Shown in pieces: positions 49,808 to 61,387 of a stretch of DNA of 64,000 nt (positions are counted from its first letter, which is position 1; each line of letters starts with the position of its first letter). The stretch is taken from NCBI RefSeq assembly GCF_004745485.1, contig NZ_RHFG01000008.1, positions 62,001-126,000 of the forward strand, in the 5' to 3' direction. Source of the DNA: Brevibacterium sp. S22. GTDB lineage: Bacteria; Actinomycetota; Actinomycetes; Actinomycetales; Brevibacteriaceae. The notes below the pieces were generated by a model. It did no database searches, had not been told where the DNA came from, and worked only from the letters and a program-made list of their open reading frames with translations. The position numbers and the translations under genes were made by a program.

Positions 49808-51052
49808 TCAGACGGAGCGGAAGGCGACGACGGCGTTGTGACCACCGAAGCCGAATGAGTTCGTGATCGCCGCGATATCGCCCGAAGGCAGTTCCTGCGG
49901 AGTGTCACGGACGATGTTGATGCCCTCGACCTTCGGGTCGACCTCATCGACATTGATGGTCGGGGGAGCCGTGCGCGTCTGCAGAGCCTTGACCGTGAGG
50001 ATCGCTTCCACCGCACCGGTGCCGCCGAGGAGGTGGCCGGTCATCGACTTCGTGGCCGAGACCAGAGCATCAGAGACGTTGTCCCCGAGGAGTTCACTGA
50101 TGGCCAGCGACTCCGGGATGTCTCCGACCGGGGTCGAAGTCGCATGGGCGTTGACGTGCTTGATCTCGGCTGCGGTGATCTCACCGCCGTCGAGGGCCTG
50201 CTGCATGGCGGCGAGGGCATGCTTGCCCTCGGGCTCTCCGCCGGTGATGTGGTAGGCGTCATTCGAGATGCCCCAACCGGCCACCTCGGCGTAGATCTTC
50301 GCTCCACGGGCCTTGGCATGCTCTTCGGTTTCGAGGATGAGCGTGCCTGCTCCTTCGCCCATGACGAAACCGTCGCGATCGACGTCGTAGGGACGCGATG
50401 CGGCCTCGGGCGAATCAGTGCGACGCGACAGCGCCTGCATCGAGTTGAACGCCGCCAGGGTGATCGGGTGGATCGCAGCTTCGGAACCGCCGGCGATGAT
50501 GACATCGGCCTTGCCCGAAGCCAGAACGTCATAAGCATGACCGAGGCTCTCGGTCGATGAGGCGCAGGCGGAGACCAGAGTCTGCACACCGGCGCGAGCC
50601 TCGAATTCCATTCCGATCGCGGCCGCAGGACCATTGGGCATGAGCATAGGAACGGTCAGAGGCATGACCCGGCGCGGGCCCTCTTCCTGGAGAGTGTCCC
50701 AGGCGTCGAGCAGCGTCCAGACTCCGCCGATTCCGGTAGCCCAGGAGACGGCAGTGCGCTCCGGATCTGTCTCCTCGAGGCCGGCGTCGGCCATGGCCTC
50801 ACGAGCGGAGATGAGGGCGAACTGGCTCGAGGGGTCGAGGCGCTTGGCCTGCACCCGCTTGAGATTGTCGGGCACGACCTGTGGGTCGACCTGCGCGGCG
50901 AAGTCCACGGCGAGGCCGTACTTCTCTGACCAATCGTTGTCCATGGTGTGGACGCCGGACTTGCCGGCCAGAATGGCTTCCCAAGTGGCATCGACAGTCG
51001 CGCCCAAGGGGGTTACCGCACCGATTCCGGTGACGACAACTTTAGATGTCAT
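49808..51052 (-). CDS. fabF: Beta-ketoacyl-ACP synthase II
   Basis: Elongating condensing enzyme of type II fatty acid synthesis, 414 residues. The Cys-His-His triad is visible: Cys163 in VSACASSTESLG, His in NAHATSTPVGD and the second His/Lys region KSMTGHLLGGTGAVE. ATG at 51052 with GAGG eight bases upstream. Last gene of the fabD-fabH-acpP-fabF set. In mycobacteria this position holds kasA/kasB. Confidence 0.95.
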   Translation of the reverse strand: MTSKVVVTGIGAVTPLGATVDATWEAILAGKSGVHTMDNDWSEKYGLAVDFAAQVDPQVVPDNLKRVQAKRLDPSSQFALISAREAMADAGLEETDPERTAVSWATGIGGVWTLLDAWDTLQEEGPRRVMPLTVPMLMPNGPAAAIGMEFEARAGVQTLVSACASSTESLGHAYDVLASGKADVIIAGGSEAAIHPITLAAFNSMQALSRRTDSPEAASRPYDVDRDGFVMGEGAGTLILETEEHAKARGAKIYAEVAGWGISNDAYHITGGEPEGKHALAAMQQALDGGEITAAEIKHVNAHATSTPVGDIPESLAISELLGDNVSDALVSATKSMTGHLLGGTGAVEAILTVKALQTRTAPPTINVDEVDPKVEGINIVRDTPQELPSGDIAAITNSFGFGGHNAVVAFRSV

Positions 51053-51119
51053 GGTACAAACCTCGTCGATAGTGTGGACACGGCCCGTCTGTGGACGGGC
51101 CGTGTTCGGCTGCTGTGGG

Positions 51120-51371
51120 TCAGGCTTCCTGAGCCTTGTTGATGTAGTCGACAGCGTCCTGAACGGTGACGAGGTCCTTGACGTCGTCATCGGGGATCTT
51201 CACGCCGAACTTCTTCTCAGCGTTGACGACGATGGTCATCATCGAGATGGAGTCGATGTCGAGGTCGTCGGTGAACGACTTGTCGGCTTCGACTGCTTCG
51301 GCAGCGAGGCCGGTCTCTTCGTTGACGATCTCTGCCAGCCCAGCGAGGACTTCAGCTTCGGTGAATGCCAT
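51120..51371 (-). CDS. acpP: Acyl carrier protein
   Basis: An 83-residue acidic carrier protein; Ser41 in DIDSIS receives 4'-phosphopantetheine (the usual motif is DSL, here DSI). It carries growing acyl chains between FabD, FabH and FabF, whose genes lie on both sides. Confidence 0.95.
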   Translation of the reverse strand: MAFTEAEVLAGLAEIVNEETGLAAEAVEADKSFTDDLDIDSISMMTIVVNAEKKFGVKIPDDDVKDLVTVQDAVDYINKAQEA

Positions 51372-51490
51372 TTCTTTCCTACTTTCTGATTTCGGCCGAG
51401 GGTTTTTCGACCGTTTGAGGAACTTTTCGACGAGTGTCCCGCCGAATATCTTAGGACATTCACGGAGAGTTTTCCGTGAATGGGTGTGTC

Positions 51491-52492
51491 TCAGGGCAGG
51501 CGGACGACCTGCGCACCGTAGACCAGGCCCGCGCCGAAGCCCATCTGCAGGGCGAGACCGCCGCTGAGTTCGGGCTGTTCACGCAGCAGCCGTTCTGTGG
51601 CCAACGGGATCGACGCCGCCGAAGTGTTCCCGTTGTCAGCGATGTCACGCGCGATGATGACCGATTCGGGTAGCTTCAGCTGTTTGGCGAGTTCATCGAT
51701 GATGCGCATGTTCGCTTGGTGCGGAATGAATGCCGTAAGGTCCTCGGCCTCGACCCCGGACGCGGTGAGCGCTTCCTTGGCCACCTCGGCGCCGTCCCAT
51801 ACAGCCCAGCGGAAGACGGTCGGACCGTCCTGGCGCAGGGTCGGGAACGGCAGCTCGCGGTTGTCGCGGATGTCCATGAGCGAATCGGTCATCCGGATGG
51901 TCGACCAGTTCTCACCCTTCGAACCCCACACGGTCTTCGATATGCCCGGTTCATCGGATGAGGTCACGACGACCGCCCCGGCACCGTCGCCGAGGATGAA
52001 CGAGATCGATCGGTCCTCTGGGTCGATGACGTCGGAGAGCTTCTCTGCTCCGATGACGAGAACGTTGTCCATTGTTCCGGCACGCACGAGTGCGTCGGCC
52101 TGGGAGATTCCGTAGCAGTAGCCCGCGCAGGCGGCGCTGATGTCCCATGCCGGGACCGGCCCGGTGCCGAGGCGGTCCGTCAGTGCGGCCGCGGCCGAAG
52201 GGGTGAAGTAGGGGAATGTCACCGTGGAGATGATGATGCCGCCGATGTCTTCCGGCTTGAGACCGGAGGAGGCGATCGCCTCGAGGGCGGCCTCTTCGCA
52301 CATGTCGAGGACCCCGACATCTCTGCTGGCGCGACGGCGGGTGATGATGCCGGTGCGCTGACGGATCCATTCGTCGGAAGAGTTGATCGGTCCGGCGATA
52401 TCGTCATTTGTGACGAGGTTCTCCGCACGATAGGCGCCGATTCCCGCGATGCGCGAGAAGGTGCCGAGCTCGGCTGTTTTGAGTGTGGGCAT
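51491..52492 (-). CDS. fabH: Beta-ketoacyl-ACP synthase III
   Basis: Starts fatty acid chains by condensing an acyl-CoA primer with malonyl-ACP. Cys122 in ISAACAGYCYG, His in IPHQANMRI and Asn in DNGNTSAAS form the KASIII catalytic triad; the end reads GFGAGLVYGAQVV. The 333-residue size is normal. In actinobacteria FabH often prefers branched primers; that cannot be read here. Confidence 0.95.
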   Translation of the reverse strand: MPTLKTAELGTFSRIAGIGAYRAENLVTNDDIAGPINSSDEWIRQRTGIITRRRASRDVGVLDMCEEAALEAIASSGLKPEDIGGIIISTVTFPYFTPSAAAALTDRLGTGPVPAWDISAACAGYCYGISQADALVRAGTMDNVLVIGAEKLSDVIDPEDRSISFILGDGAGAVVVTSSDEPGISKTVWGSKGENWSTIRMTDSLMDIRDNRELPFPTLRQDGPTVFRWAVWDGAEVAKEALTASGVEAEDLTAFIPHQANMRIIDELAKQLKLPESVIIARDIADNGNTSAASIPLATERLLREQPELSGGLALQMGFGAGLVYGAQVVRLP

Positions 52493-52510
52493 AACGTCTT
52501 CCTTCGATTC

Positions 52511-53416
52511 TCAGGCGTGGGCTGCCGCGAACTCACGCGCGCCGTCGAGGTCGGCGGCTGATTTGACGGCGAATGTCTCGACGCCCTTCATGGCGCGTCG
52601 AGCGATGCCGGTGAGGGTTCCACCGGGGACGAGTTCGATCATTCCGGTGACCCCGGAGTTCAGCAGCGACTCCTGACACAGGTCCCAGCGCACCGGGTTC
52701 GTGACCTGTTTGACCAGACGGTCGACGTACTCACGACCGGCTGCGACAGCAGCGCCGTCGGAGTTGCTGAGGATGGACACGGTCGGATCTGAGACCTCCA
52801 TCGCCGAGGCGGTGGCAGCGAGATCCTCGGTGGCCGCAGCCATGAACTCGGTGTGGAAGGCACCGGCCACGGGCAGCGAGATGACCCGAGCGCGCTCCGG
52901 CGGGTCCTCGGCCAGCGCCTCGAGCGATTCCAGCGAACCGGCGGCTACGGTCTGGCCTCCGCCGTTGACATTGGCAGGGCTGGCCCCGGCGGCCTCGATT
53001 GCGGCGAGGACATCGTCGGGCTGACCGCCGACCACAGCGGACATGCCGGTCGGTGCGGCGGCGGCAGCGGTGGCCATTCCGTCGGCACGGACCTTGACGA
53101 AGCGCATGGCGTCGGCGGGAGTGAAGATGCCCGCGATCTGCGCTGCGGCGATCTCACCCACGGAGTGGCCTGCGACGACGGCTGGACTGGCACCGAGTTC
53201 GGCTGCGCAGGCGATGGCGGAGGCGACGAGCAGGGGCTGAGCCACCGCGGTGTCCTTGATCGTCTCGTCATCGGAATCGGTTCCATGCAGACGCAGATCG
53301 ATCCCCGAGGCGGCTTGGAGTTCGTCGATCTGTGCCGAGAAGGTATCGAGTTCGAGGAACGAACTCAGGAAACCGGTCTTCTGGGCTCCCTGGCCCGGAC
53401 AGGTGATTGCAAGCAC
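52511..53416 (-). CDS. fabD: Malonyl-CoA:ACP transacylase
   Basis: Loads malonyl groups onto ACP. The active-site Ser85 is in GHSVGEIAA, and GQGAQ near the N-terminus and the late Val-rich core are characteristic. At 301 residues it has usual size. It is separated from fabH by 18 bases and lies just downstream of the PucR-type regulator, matching the fas operon order of Streptomyces. Confidence 0.95.
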   Translation of the reverse strand: MLAITCPGQGAQKTGFLSSFLELDTFSAQIDELQAASGIDLRLHGTDSDDETIKDTAVAQPLLVASAIACAAELGASPAVVAGHSVGEIAAAQIAGIFTPADAMRFVKVRADGMATAAAAAPTGMSAVVGGQPDDVLAAIEAAGASPANVNGGGQTVAAGSLESLEALAEDPPERARVISLPVAGAFHTEFMAAATEDLAATASAMEVSDPTVSILSNSDGAAVAAGREYVDRLVKQVTNPVRWDLCQESLLNSGVTGMIELVPGGTLTGIARRAMKGVETFAVKSAADLDGAREFAAAHA

Positions 53417-53471
53417 TCAGTTCTCTTTTCGTTGGGTTCCGTGGATCAATCTAATGGACTCTGGTTCGAAA

Positions 53472-54671
53472 TCAATGAGATTTGTCGCTGTCCGACAATA
53501 CGCCGTCCTCGGACAGTCGCCCGTACACCAACGCGATGTGAATGACGAAGGCATCACGCGAGGTCGTCGGATCGAGCCCGATGGCGTCCGTGATCTTCCG
53601 CAGCCGGTAGCGCACGGTGTTCGGGTGCACGGACAGTGCCTTGGCCGTGGCCTCGAGCGAGGACCCGAATTCGACATAGGCGCTCACGGTCTTGAGCAGC
53701 TGACCCGTTCCGGAGGTCAGCGGTTGGTAATAGCGCTCGATGAGTTCGCTCAAGGCGATCCGGTCCCCGGACAGGGCTCGTTCAGGCAGGAGGTCATCGG
53801 CCTTGACGGGGCGTGGGGAATCCGGGCGGGCGGTCGCGGCCTTGAGTGCCCGGATCGCCGCCTTCGCCGAGGTGGCCGCCTCGGCGAGGCCAGGCACCGC
53901 AGGTCCGACGATCACTTCGGACGGTCCGAAGCAGTCGGAGAGGTCCTCGACGGCATCGTCGAGTTCTGTGACCCCGCCGAGGACGATGAGCAGTCGGTTG
54001 TCGTGGATGCCGACGAGGGCGTCATCGGCCCACCTGCTGGCCTTGCGGCGGATGCCGTCCAATCCCTTCTTCGCCGAGCGCTGCGGGGCGCGGCCGACGA
54101 TGACACATACGGGCCCTTCGGACTGCCAGCCGAAGGCAGCTGTGCGACTGGCGAGCTCATCAACGGAATCGCCTCGGACGAGAGCGTCGACGACCATCGC
54201 TTCGAGGCGGGCATCCCAGCTGCCTCTGGCCTCGGCGGCACGGGCATAGACATCGGCGGCGGCGAAGGCGATCTCACGGGAGTAGACGAGCACGGCCTCT
54301 CGCAGGGCCGGCTGTTCGACCGGACGAGCGATGTCCGGAACGCGCTCCTCGACGACCTCGACGACGATCTTGAGCAGCTGCAGAGTCTGCTGCAGGCTGA
54401 TGGCGCGGATGAGATCGCGTGGTGCGGTCTTGAAGATGTCCGAGACCACCCGCAGATTCGTATCGGGTTTGCGGTACCAGTCGACGAACGAGGAGATGCC
54501 GGACTGGGCGAGCAGTCCCACCCAGGAGCGGTCGGATGACGACATCGAACGGTACCAGGGCAGCTGTGCCTCCAGCCGCTGCAGAGTCACCGAGGACAGG
54601 ACACCGACTCCTGCGCGGAGTCTGCGGGCGGTTTCGGCGCGACGGCGCAGGGTCTCGGCATCAGACATCAT
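53472..54671 (-). CDS. PucR-family regulator of fatty acid synthesis (FasR-like)
   Basis: A 399-residue regulator with a PucR-type C-terminal helix-turn-helix (SLEATAKALSVHPNTVRYRLRKI) and a GGDEF-like central domain of this family. Its place directly before fabD equals that of FasR in Streptomyces, an activator of the fab genes, and of Rv2242 in Mycobacterium. That it controls the downstream operon is inferred from this synteny. The start could be GTG 54677 or one of the two adjacent ATGs; ATG 54671 is given. Confidence 0.85.
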   Translation of the reverse strand: MMSDAETLRRRAETARRLRAGVGVLSSVTLQRLEAQLPWYRSMSSSDRSWVGLLAQSGISSFVDWYRKPDTNLRVVSDIFKTAPRDLIRAISLQQTLQLLKIVVEVVEERVPDIARPVEQPALREAVLVYSREIAFAAADVYARAAEARGSWDARLEAMVVDALVRGDSVDELASRTAAFGWQSEGPVCVIVGRAPQRSAKKGLDGIRRKASRWADDALVGIHDNRLLIVLGGVTELDDAVEDLSDCFGPSEVIVGPAVPGLAEAATSAKAAIRALKAATARPDSPRPVKADDLLPERALSGDRIALSELIERYYQPLTSGTGQLLKTVSAYVEFGSSLEATAKALSVHPNTVRYRLRKITDAIGLDPTTSRDAFVIHIALVYGRLSEDGVLSDSDKSH

Positions 54672-54743
54672 GACCACGAGTTTAGACGAAAGAGAACAAC
54701 TCCGTTGTCAGCGACATACAAACAATTGAAGAGGGTGACAAAC

Positions 54744-54772
54744 ATGGCCGGAGTCTTGGAGACTCCGGCCAT
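54744..54772 (-). terminator. Terminator of aceE
   Basis: A 12-bp perfect stem (54744-54755 with 54761-54772) and a five-base loop, about 55 bases downstream of the aceE stop. Confidence 0.65.
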
Positions 54773-54773
54773 A

Positions 54774-54815
54774 TCAGCGCTCAGGTTTCAGCGTTCAGGT
54801 TTCAGCGTTCAGGCG
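54774..54815. repeat. Three 14-bp tandem repeats behind aceE
   Basis: Copies start at 54774, 54788 and 54802 on TCAGCGTTCAGGTT, with one change in the first copy and a changed end in the last. The array lies between the aceE stop and its terminator. Confidence 0.75.
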
Positions 54816-54825
54816 GCAGGGGGTA

Positions 54826-57588
<2,763 letters not shown>

Positions 57589-57881
57589 GATGTGGTCCTC
57601 TCTTCAGCTCCACGATCTTCTTTGGTGTAGAGATCATGTCCATCAGATGGTGTGCGCTCCGCAGGTTGGCTGAGCCCAGGGTCCACCCGATACACCTGTC
57701 AGCCTAGTACGGGCAGCCAAACTTAGCGCTCCCGTGAAGTTGTGATCTCTCTGACGAATGTGGCCATCGAGCAGACCCGGTCACAGCCCGGTGCGCTGAT
57801 TGAGTGTTGTTTGAGTGTGCTTGCCGCGCGTGGACGCGCCGATATTTGCACCTTGACCACTGTTGGCGGAACAATACAGGC

Positions 57882-58325
57882 ATGAGCAACTCCGCTTCTG
57901 AAAGGACATCCTCCACTTCGACCCTCGCAAACGAGCTGGGACACAACCTCGGCTTGAAGAAGGGCGACTATGTGCAAGAGGTCGGCTACGACGATGACGT
58001 CGATCAGGCACTCTGCGAGGCGATCGAGAACATCATCGGAGACAAGATCGCCGACGGCGAAGAGGATGATGTCTACGACGTGATCCTCATGTGGTGGCGG
58101 TCGGACGACGATGACCTCATCGACGGCCTCGTCGACGCCCAGACCACTCTGAAGGAGGGCGGAGTCGTGTGGCTGCTCAGCCCGAAGGCGAACCGCCCGG
58201 GGCACATCAGCCCCGCTGACATCTCCGAAGCGGCGCCCACCGCCGGTATGCATGTGACCTCGACGGTCAGTGCCGCCGATGACTGGGCCGGATTCCGGCT
58301 CGTGGGCAAGAAGAACTATTCATGA
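57882..58325 (+). CDS. DUF3052 family protein
   Basis: A 147-residue actinobacterial protein of family DUF3052 with LGHNLGLKKGDYVQEVGYDDDVDQALCEAI, an acidic middle and LLSPKANRPGHISPADI. The function is not established, though the same gene pair (DUF3052-ahpE) lies next to aceE in Mycobacterium, as Rv2239c-Rv2238c. ATG at 57882 precedes the conserved region; the stop overlaps the peroxiredoxin start. Confidence 0.85.
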   Translation: MSNSASERTSSTSTLANELGHNLGLKKGDYVQEVGYDDDVDQALCEAIENIIGDKIADGEEDDVYDVILMWWRSDDDDLIDGLVDAQTTLKEGGVVWLLSPKANRPGHISPADISEAAPTAGMHVTSTVSAADDWAGFRLVGKKNYS

Positions 58326-58789
58326 TCCTGCGGCCCGGTGACCGGGCCCCGGAGCTCACCCTTCCCGATCATCTCGGATCGGTCATCACCCTCACCGAGG
58401 CGGCCCCGCGTGCCGCGCTCGTGCTCGCATTCGTTCCGTTCGCCTTCTCTCCGATCTGCGGAGACGAACTCGCCGCCCTCGACGGGTGGCAGGAGCGTAT
58501 GCGGCAGGGTTCGCATGCCGTCGACGTCGTCGTCGTTTCCACAGACTCCAAATACACACTGGCCGCGTGGGCTCGGCAGGCAGGCACCGATGTCTCTCTG
58601 GTCTCGGACTTCTGGCCTCACGGTGAAGCTGCGCGCGCGTTCGGTGCCTTCGACGAGATCCACGGAGTCGCCGAACGAGCAGTCTTCGTCATCTCACCTG
58701 AGGGTACGATCGTGTATGGCAGGCAGGTCGCCCGCACAGAGACTCGAGACTTCTCCGAGGATTTCGCCGCGGCGCGCTCCAGCCTCTGA
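58322..58789 (+). CDS. ahpE: AhpE-type peroxiredoxin
   Basis: A 155-residue thiol peroxidase reducing peroxides and peroxynitrite. The peroxidatic Cys46 is in VPFAFSPICGDEL, matching AhpE of Mycobacterium in place and sequence type, and the Arg in RAVFVIS is present. There is no obvious resolving cysteine, as in one-Cys AhpE. ATG overlaps the DUF3052 stop (ATGA), indicating coupled translation. Confidence 0.9.
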   Translation: MILRPGDRAPELTLPDHLGSVITLTEAAPRAALVLAFVPFAFSPICGDELAALDGWQERMRQGSHAVDVVVVSTDSKYTLAAWARQAGTDVSLVSDFWPHGEAARAFGAFDEIHGVAERAVFVISPEGTIVYGRQVARTETRDFSEDFAAARSSL

Positions 58790-58853
58790 CCATCGAGCCA
58801 CAACCGAGGTGCCGGTCGACGGCAGCTTCGGAGACTGTTGAGGAGGACATCCT

Positions 58854-59258
58854 ATGGCCACGCTGTTCACGAAGATCATCAACGGGGAGATCCCCGGCAC
58901 GTTCGTCCACCAGGACGACAAGTGCGTCGCTTTCCTTGATGTCGCTCCGATGACGGAGGGCCATGTCATGGTCGTTCCGCGTGAGGAGATCTCGCATTGG
59001 ATCGATGCTGATCAGGAGCTGCTCGATCATCTCACCGCCGTGGCGAGGACGATCGGCGAAGCCCAGAAGCGGGCCTTCGACTGCGAGCGCATCGGCCTCC
59101 TCATCGTTGGTTACGAGGTGCCCCACCTGCACATCCACGTCCTGCCGACGAATTCGATGGATGATTTCGACATCAGCGACCGCGCCCCGATGCAGACACC
59201 GGAACAGCTGGAGGTGCCGGCCGAGAAGATCCGGCAGGCACTCTCCGAGCTGTCCTGA
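58854..59258 (+). CDS. HIT family hydrolase
   Basis: A 134-residue nucleotide hydrolase/transferase of the histidine triad family; the triad is HLHIHVLP at about 91-98. FTKIINGEIPGTFVHQDDKCVAFLDVAPMTEGHVMVVPR is the typical N-terminal half. GGAGGACAT precedes the ATG. Usual substrates are AMP-linked compounds. The gene stands alone, convergent with the MerR regulator. Confidence 0.93.
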   Translation: MATLFTKIINGEIPGTFVHQDDKCVAFLDVAPMTEGHVMVVPREEISHWIDADQELLDHLTAVARTIGEAQKRAFDCERIGLLIVGYEVPHLHIHVLPTNSMDDFDISDRAPMQTPEQLEVPAEKIRQALSELS

Positions 59259-59289
59259 GGCAGTGGAGGACCGAGAGGAGTCGCCTCAG
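59255..59289. terminator. Hairpin spanning two convergent stop codons
   Basis: CTGAGGC at 59255-59261 pairs with GCCTCAG at 59283-59289 and includes both stop codons (TGA of the HIT gene and of the MerR gene). The stem is only seven bases. Confidence 0.4.
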
Positions 59290-60047
59290 ACCCGGTGGGT
59301 CTCGAGGTAATGGTCGAGTGAGTCCCTGACCAGTTCGGCTCCGGCGCTCCCACCGTAGTTGGCCGCGAACCGCGGATCGTCGACGTACGTCTGGCCGAGT
59401 CCGCGGACATAGCCGGTGAGATCACCGTTCGGGTCGTTGGCTGGAGTGCCCGGCACTGACGTCAGCCATTCGATATGGCGGGCCGCCAGGGCCTGGCACC
59501 GGTCCGATTCGGGGCCGGCGCCCGCCTCGGCGGCCGCGATCCAATCCTGGGACAGCGCCTCGACACGGGCCTTCCAGTCCGTCTTCTCCTCAGCACTCAA
59601 TCCTGACCACCATTCGTCGGAGCGTCGATACGCCTCGGCACCCCACCTTTCGGTCACTTCCTGTTCGTGCTCCCGATGGTCGAAACCATCGAACATCTCT
59701 TTCGCCATGAGCGGCTCACCTGCTTTCAATCGTGTGATGGTCGCGGTGACGGCGGCGATCTGCCTGTCGATGCGCTCTCGTTCGCGTCCGAGTGAGAGCA
59801 CATGATTCTCAAGCGCTGCGATCGGATCCTCGGTGAGATCAAGCACCTCGGCGATCCGAGCCAACGGCAGCCCCAACTCCTTGAGGAGCAGGATGCGCTG
59901 CAGACGCACCAGTGCCGCCTCGTCGTAGCAGCGGTAGCCGTTGGCGGCGATGTACGTCGCCGGCAGCAGGCCGATTGCGTCGTAGTGACGCAGAGTTCGG
60001 CTCGTCGTTCCCGTCAGCCGTGCTGTCTCCTGAATGGACCAGTCCAT
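59286..60047 (-). CDS. TipA-like MerR-family regulator
   Basis: A 253-residue regulator: N-terminal MerR helix-turn-helix (SIQETARLTGTTSRTLRHYDAIGLL), a coiled-coil around 85-110 and a C-terminal TipAS domain (about 125-250; EVTERWGAEAYRRSDEWW, HIEWL). In Streptomyces TipA this domain binds thiopeptide antibiotics and makes the protein an activator. The ligand here is unknown, and no exporter gene is adjacent. Confidence 0.9.
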   Translation of the reverse strand: MDWSIQETARLTGTTSRTLRHYDAIGLLPATYIAANGYRCYDEAALVRLQRILLLKELGLPLARIAEVLDLTEDPIAALENHVLSLGRERERIDRQIAAVTATITRLKAGEPLMAKEMFDGFDHREHEQEVTERWGAEAYRRSDEWWSGLSAEEKTDWKARVEALSQDWIAAAEAGAGPESDRCQALAARHIEWLTSVPGTPANDPNGDLTGYVRGLGQTYVDDPRFAANYGGSAGAELVRDSLDHYLETHRV

Positions 60048-60096
60048 GACGAAGACAATAGAGGTTGACGCAGCGTCAAGGTCAAGAGAATGATCC

Positions 60097-61290
60097 TCAG
60101 GCGGCTGCGCTGATGGCGTCGAGGGCGGCGAACAGATCCTGAGCGAGGTCGTCGACGTGTTCGAGGCCGACCGAGATGCGGACCAGGGAGTCCCCGGGTT
60201 TCGCAGTCGCGGCGACCGGACGGTGAGTCAGCGAAGCGGGGTGCTGGATGAGGGTGTCGACCCCGCCGAGAGAGACGGCGTGGACGATGAGTGAGCAGTG
60301 TTCGACGAAGGTTCCGGCCGCCGAGAAGCCGCCGGCGAGCTCGATCGCGATCATCGCCCCGCCGCCGTCCATCTGCCGACCGATGAGGCCCCGGGGGTCA
60401 CCGTCGGGCAGGCCCGGGTAGTGCAGTTTCGCGATTTCTGGCCGTGGCCGGAGCCGGCGGGCGAGTTCCGCGGCGGTGTCCTGCGCCGCGCGCATGCGCA
60501 CGGACAGCGTACGCAGGCCGCGGTGAAGCAGGTAGGCGCCCATCGGGTGCAGCAGCGCGCCCGTGATTGCGCGCACCCGGCGGAGGCGTGCAGCCCACTG
60601 TGAGTTCGTCGCGATGATTCCGCCCATGGCGTCGCCATGACCGCCGAGGTACTTCGTGGCACTGTGGAGGACCAGAGCGGCACCGTGGGCGATGGGGCGC
60701 TGCAGGACCGGAGTGCAGAAGGTGTTGTCGACGAGCACCGGGACGTTCCCGGCCGCTGCGACCACGGCTGAGATATCGACGAGATCGAGGCTGGGGTTCG
60801 CGGGGGTCTCGATGATGACGAGGCCGGTGTCCGACTGGATGGCATCGCCGACTTCGTCCTCAGCGGCCCATGTCACCGTCGTGCCGAGCAGGCCGGATTC
60901 GAGGAGATGATCGCTGCCACCGTAGAGCGGACGGACGGCGACGATGTGCGGCGTCCCGGCGTCGACGGCTGCGAGGAGCGCCGCCGTCAGTGCCGCCATT
61001 CCGGTGGCGAATGCCACGGCCTCCTCCGCGATCTCCAGATCGGCCAGCGCGGTTTCGAACCGGGAGACACCCGGCTGCCAGAGTCGCTGGTACACCGCCG
61101 AGTCCCCGTTGCCGAGCGGCTGTCCCGAGGCGAGGCTCTCATAGGAGTCCCCGCCCGTGCGGATGTCGTTGACCGGGTTGGTGGTGGACAGATCGATGGC
61201 CGGAACGTGGACGCCCGCTTCGGTGAGGCCGTCCATTCCGCCGTGAACCATGCGGGTCTCGGGGTGCTGGGAGTTCATAGGGTCATTCAA
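60097..61290 (-). CDS. Cys/Met metabolism PLP enzyme, methionine gamma-lyase-like
   Basis: A 397-residue fold-type I PLP enzyme of the trans-sulfuration family. The lysine is in HSATKYLGGHGDAMGG; VRPLYGGSDHLLE and VIIETPANPSLDLVDI are further family blocks, and LVRISVGLEHVDDL ends the protein. Methionine gamma-lyase, cystathionine gamma-lyase or gamma-synthase cannot be separated reliably; the Cys found near PLP in classical methionine gamma-lyases is replaced (LYGG). Brevibacterium linens is known to release methanethiol by such an enzyme. The start is TTG 61290 with GGAG seven bases upstream, or ATG 61278. Confidence 0.85.
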   Translation of the reverse strand: MNDPMNSQHPETRMVHGGMDGLTEAGVHVPAIDLSTTNPVNDIRTGGDSYESLASGQPLGNGDSAVYQRLWQPGVSRFETALADLEIAEEAVAFATGMAALTAALLAAVDAGTPHIVAVRPLYGGSDHLLESGLLGTTVTWAAEDEVGDAIQSDTGLVIIETPANPSLDLVDISAVVAAAGNVPVLVDNTFCTPVLQRPIAHGAALVLHSATKYLGGHGDAMGGIIATNSQWAARLRRVRAITGALLHPMGAYLLHRGLRTLSVRMRAAQDTAAELARRLRPRPEIAKLHYPGLPDGDPRGLIGRQMDGGGAMIAIELAGGFSAAGTFVEHCSLIVHAVSLGGVDTLIQHPASLTHRPVAATAKPGDSLVRISVGLEHVDDLAQDLFAALDAISAAA

Positions 61291-61295
61291 TCCAC

Positions 61296-61357
61296 TTCTC
61301 CGAACAGTCGCAATCAGTCGACGATGATCTGCGACGAATCAACGTAGATACGGAGAA
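61296..61357. promoter_or_regulatory. Candidate operator between the PLP enzyme and Lrp genes
   Basis: TTCTCCG at 61296-61302 and CGGAGAA at 61351-61357 form an inverted repeat, with a nested CAGTCGC/GCGAC pair inside, filling the 97-base divergent gap. Suitable for binding of the Lrp-type regulator encoded next door; unproven. Confidence 0.35.
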
Positions 61358-61387
61358 TCTTCGAACTGCTGTGGGAGACTGTGATCC

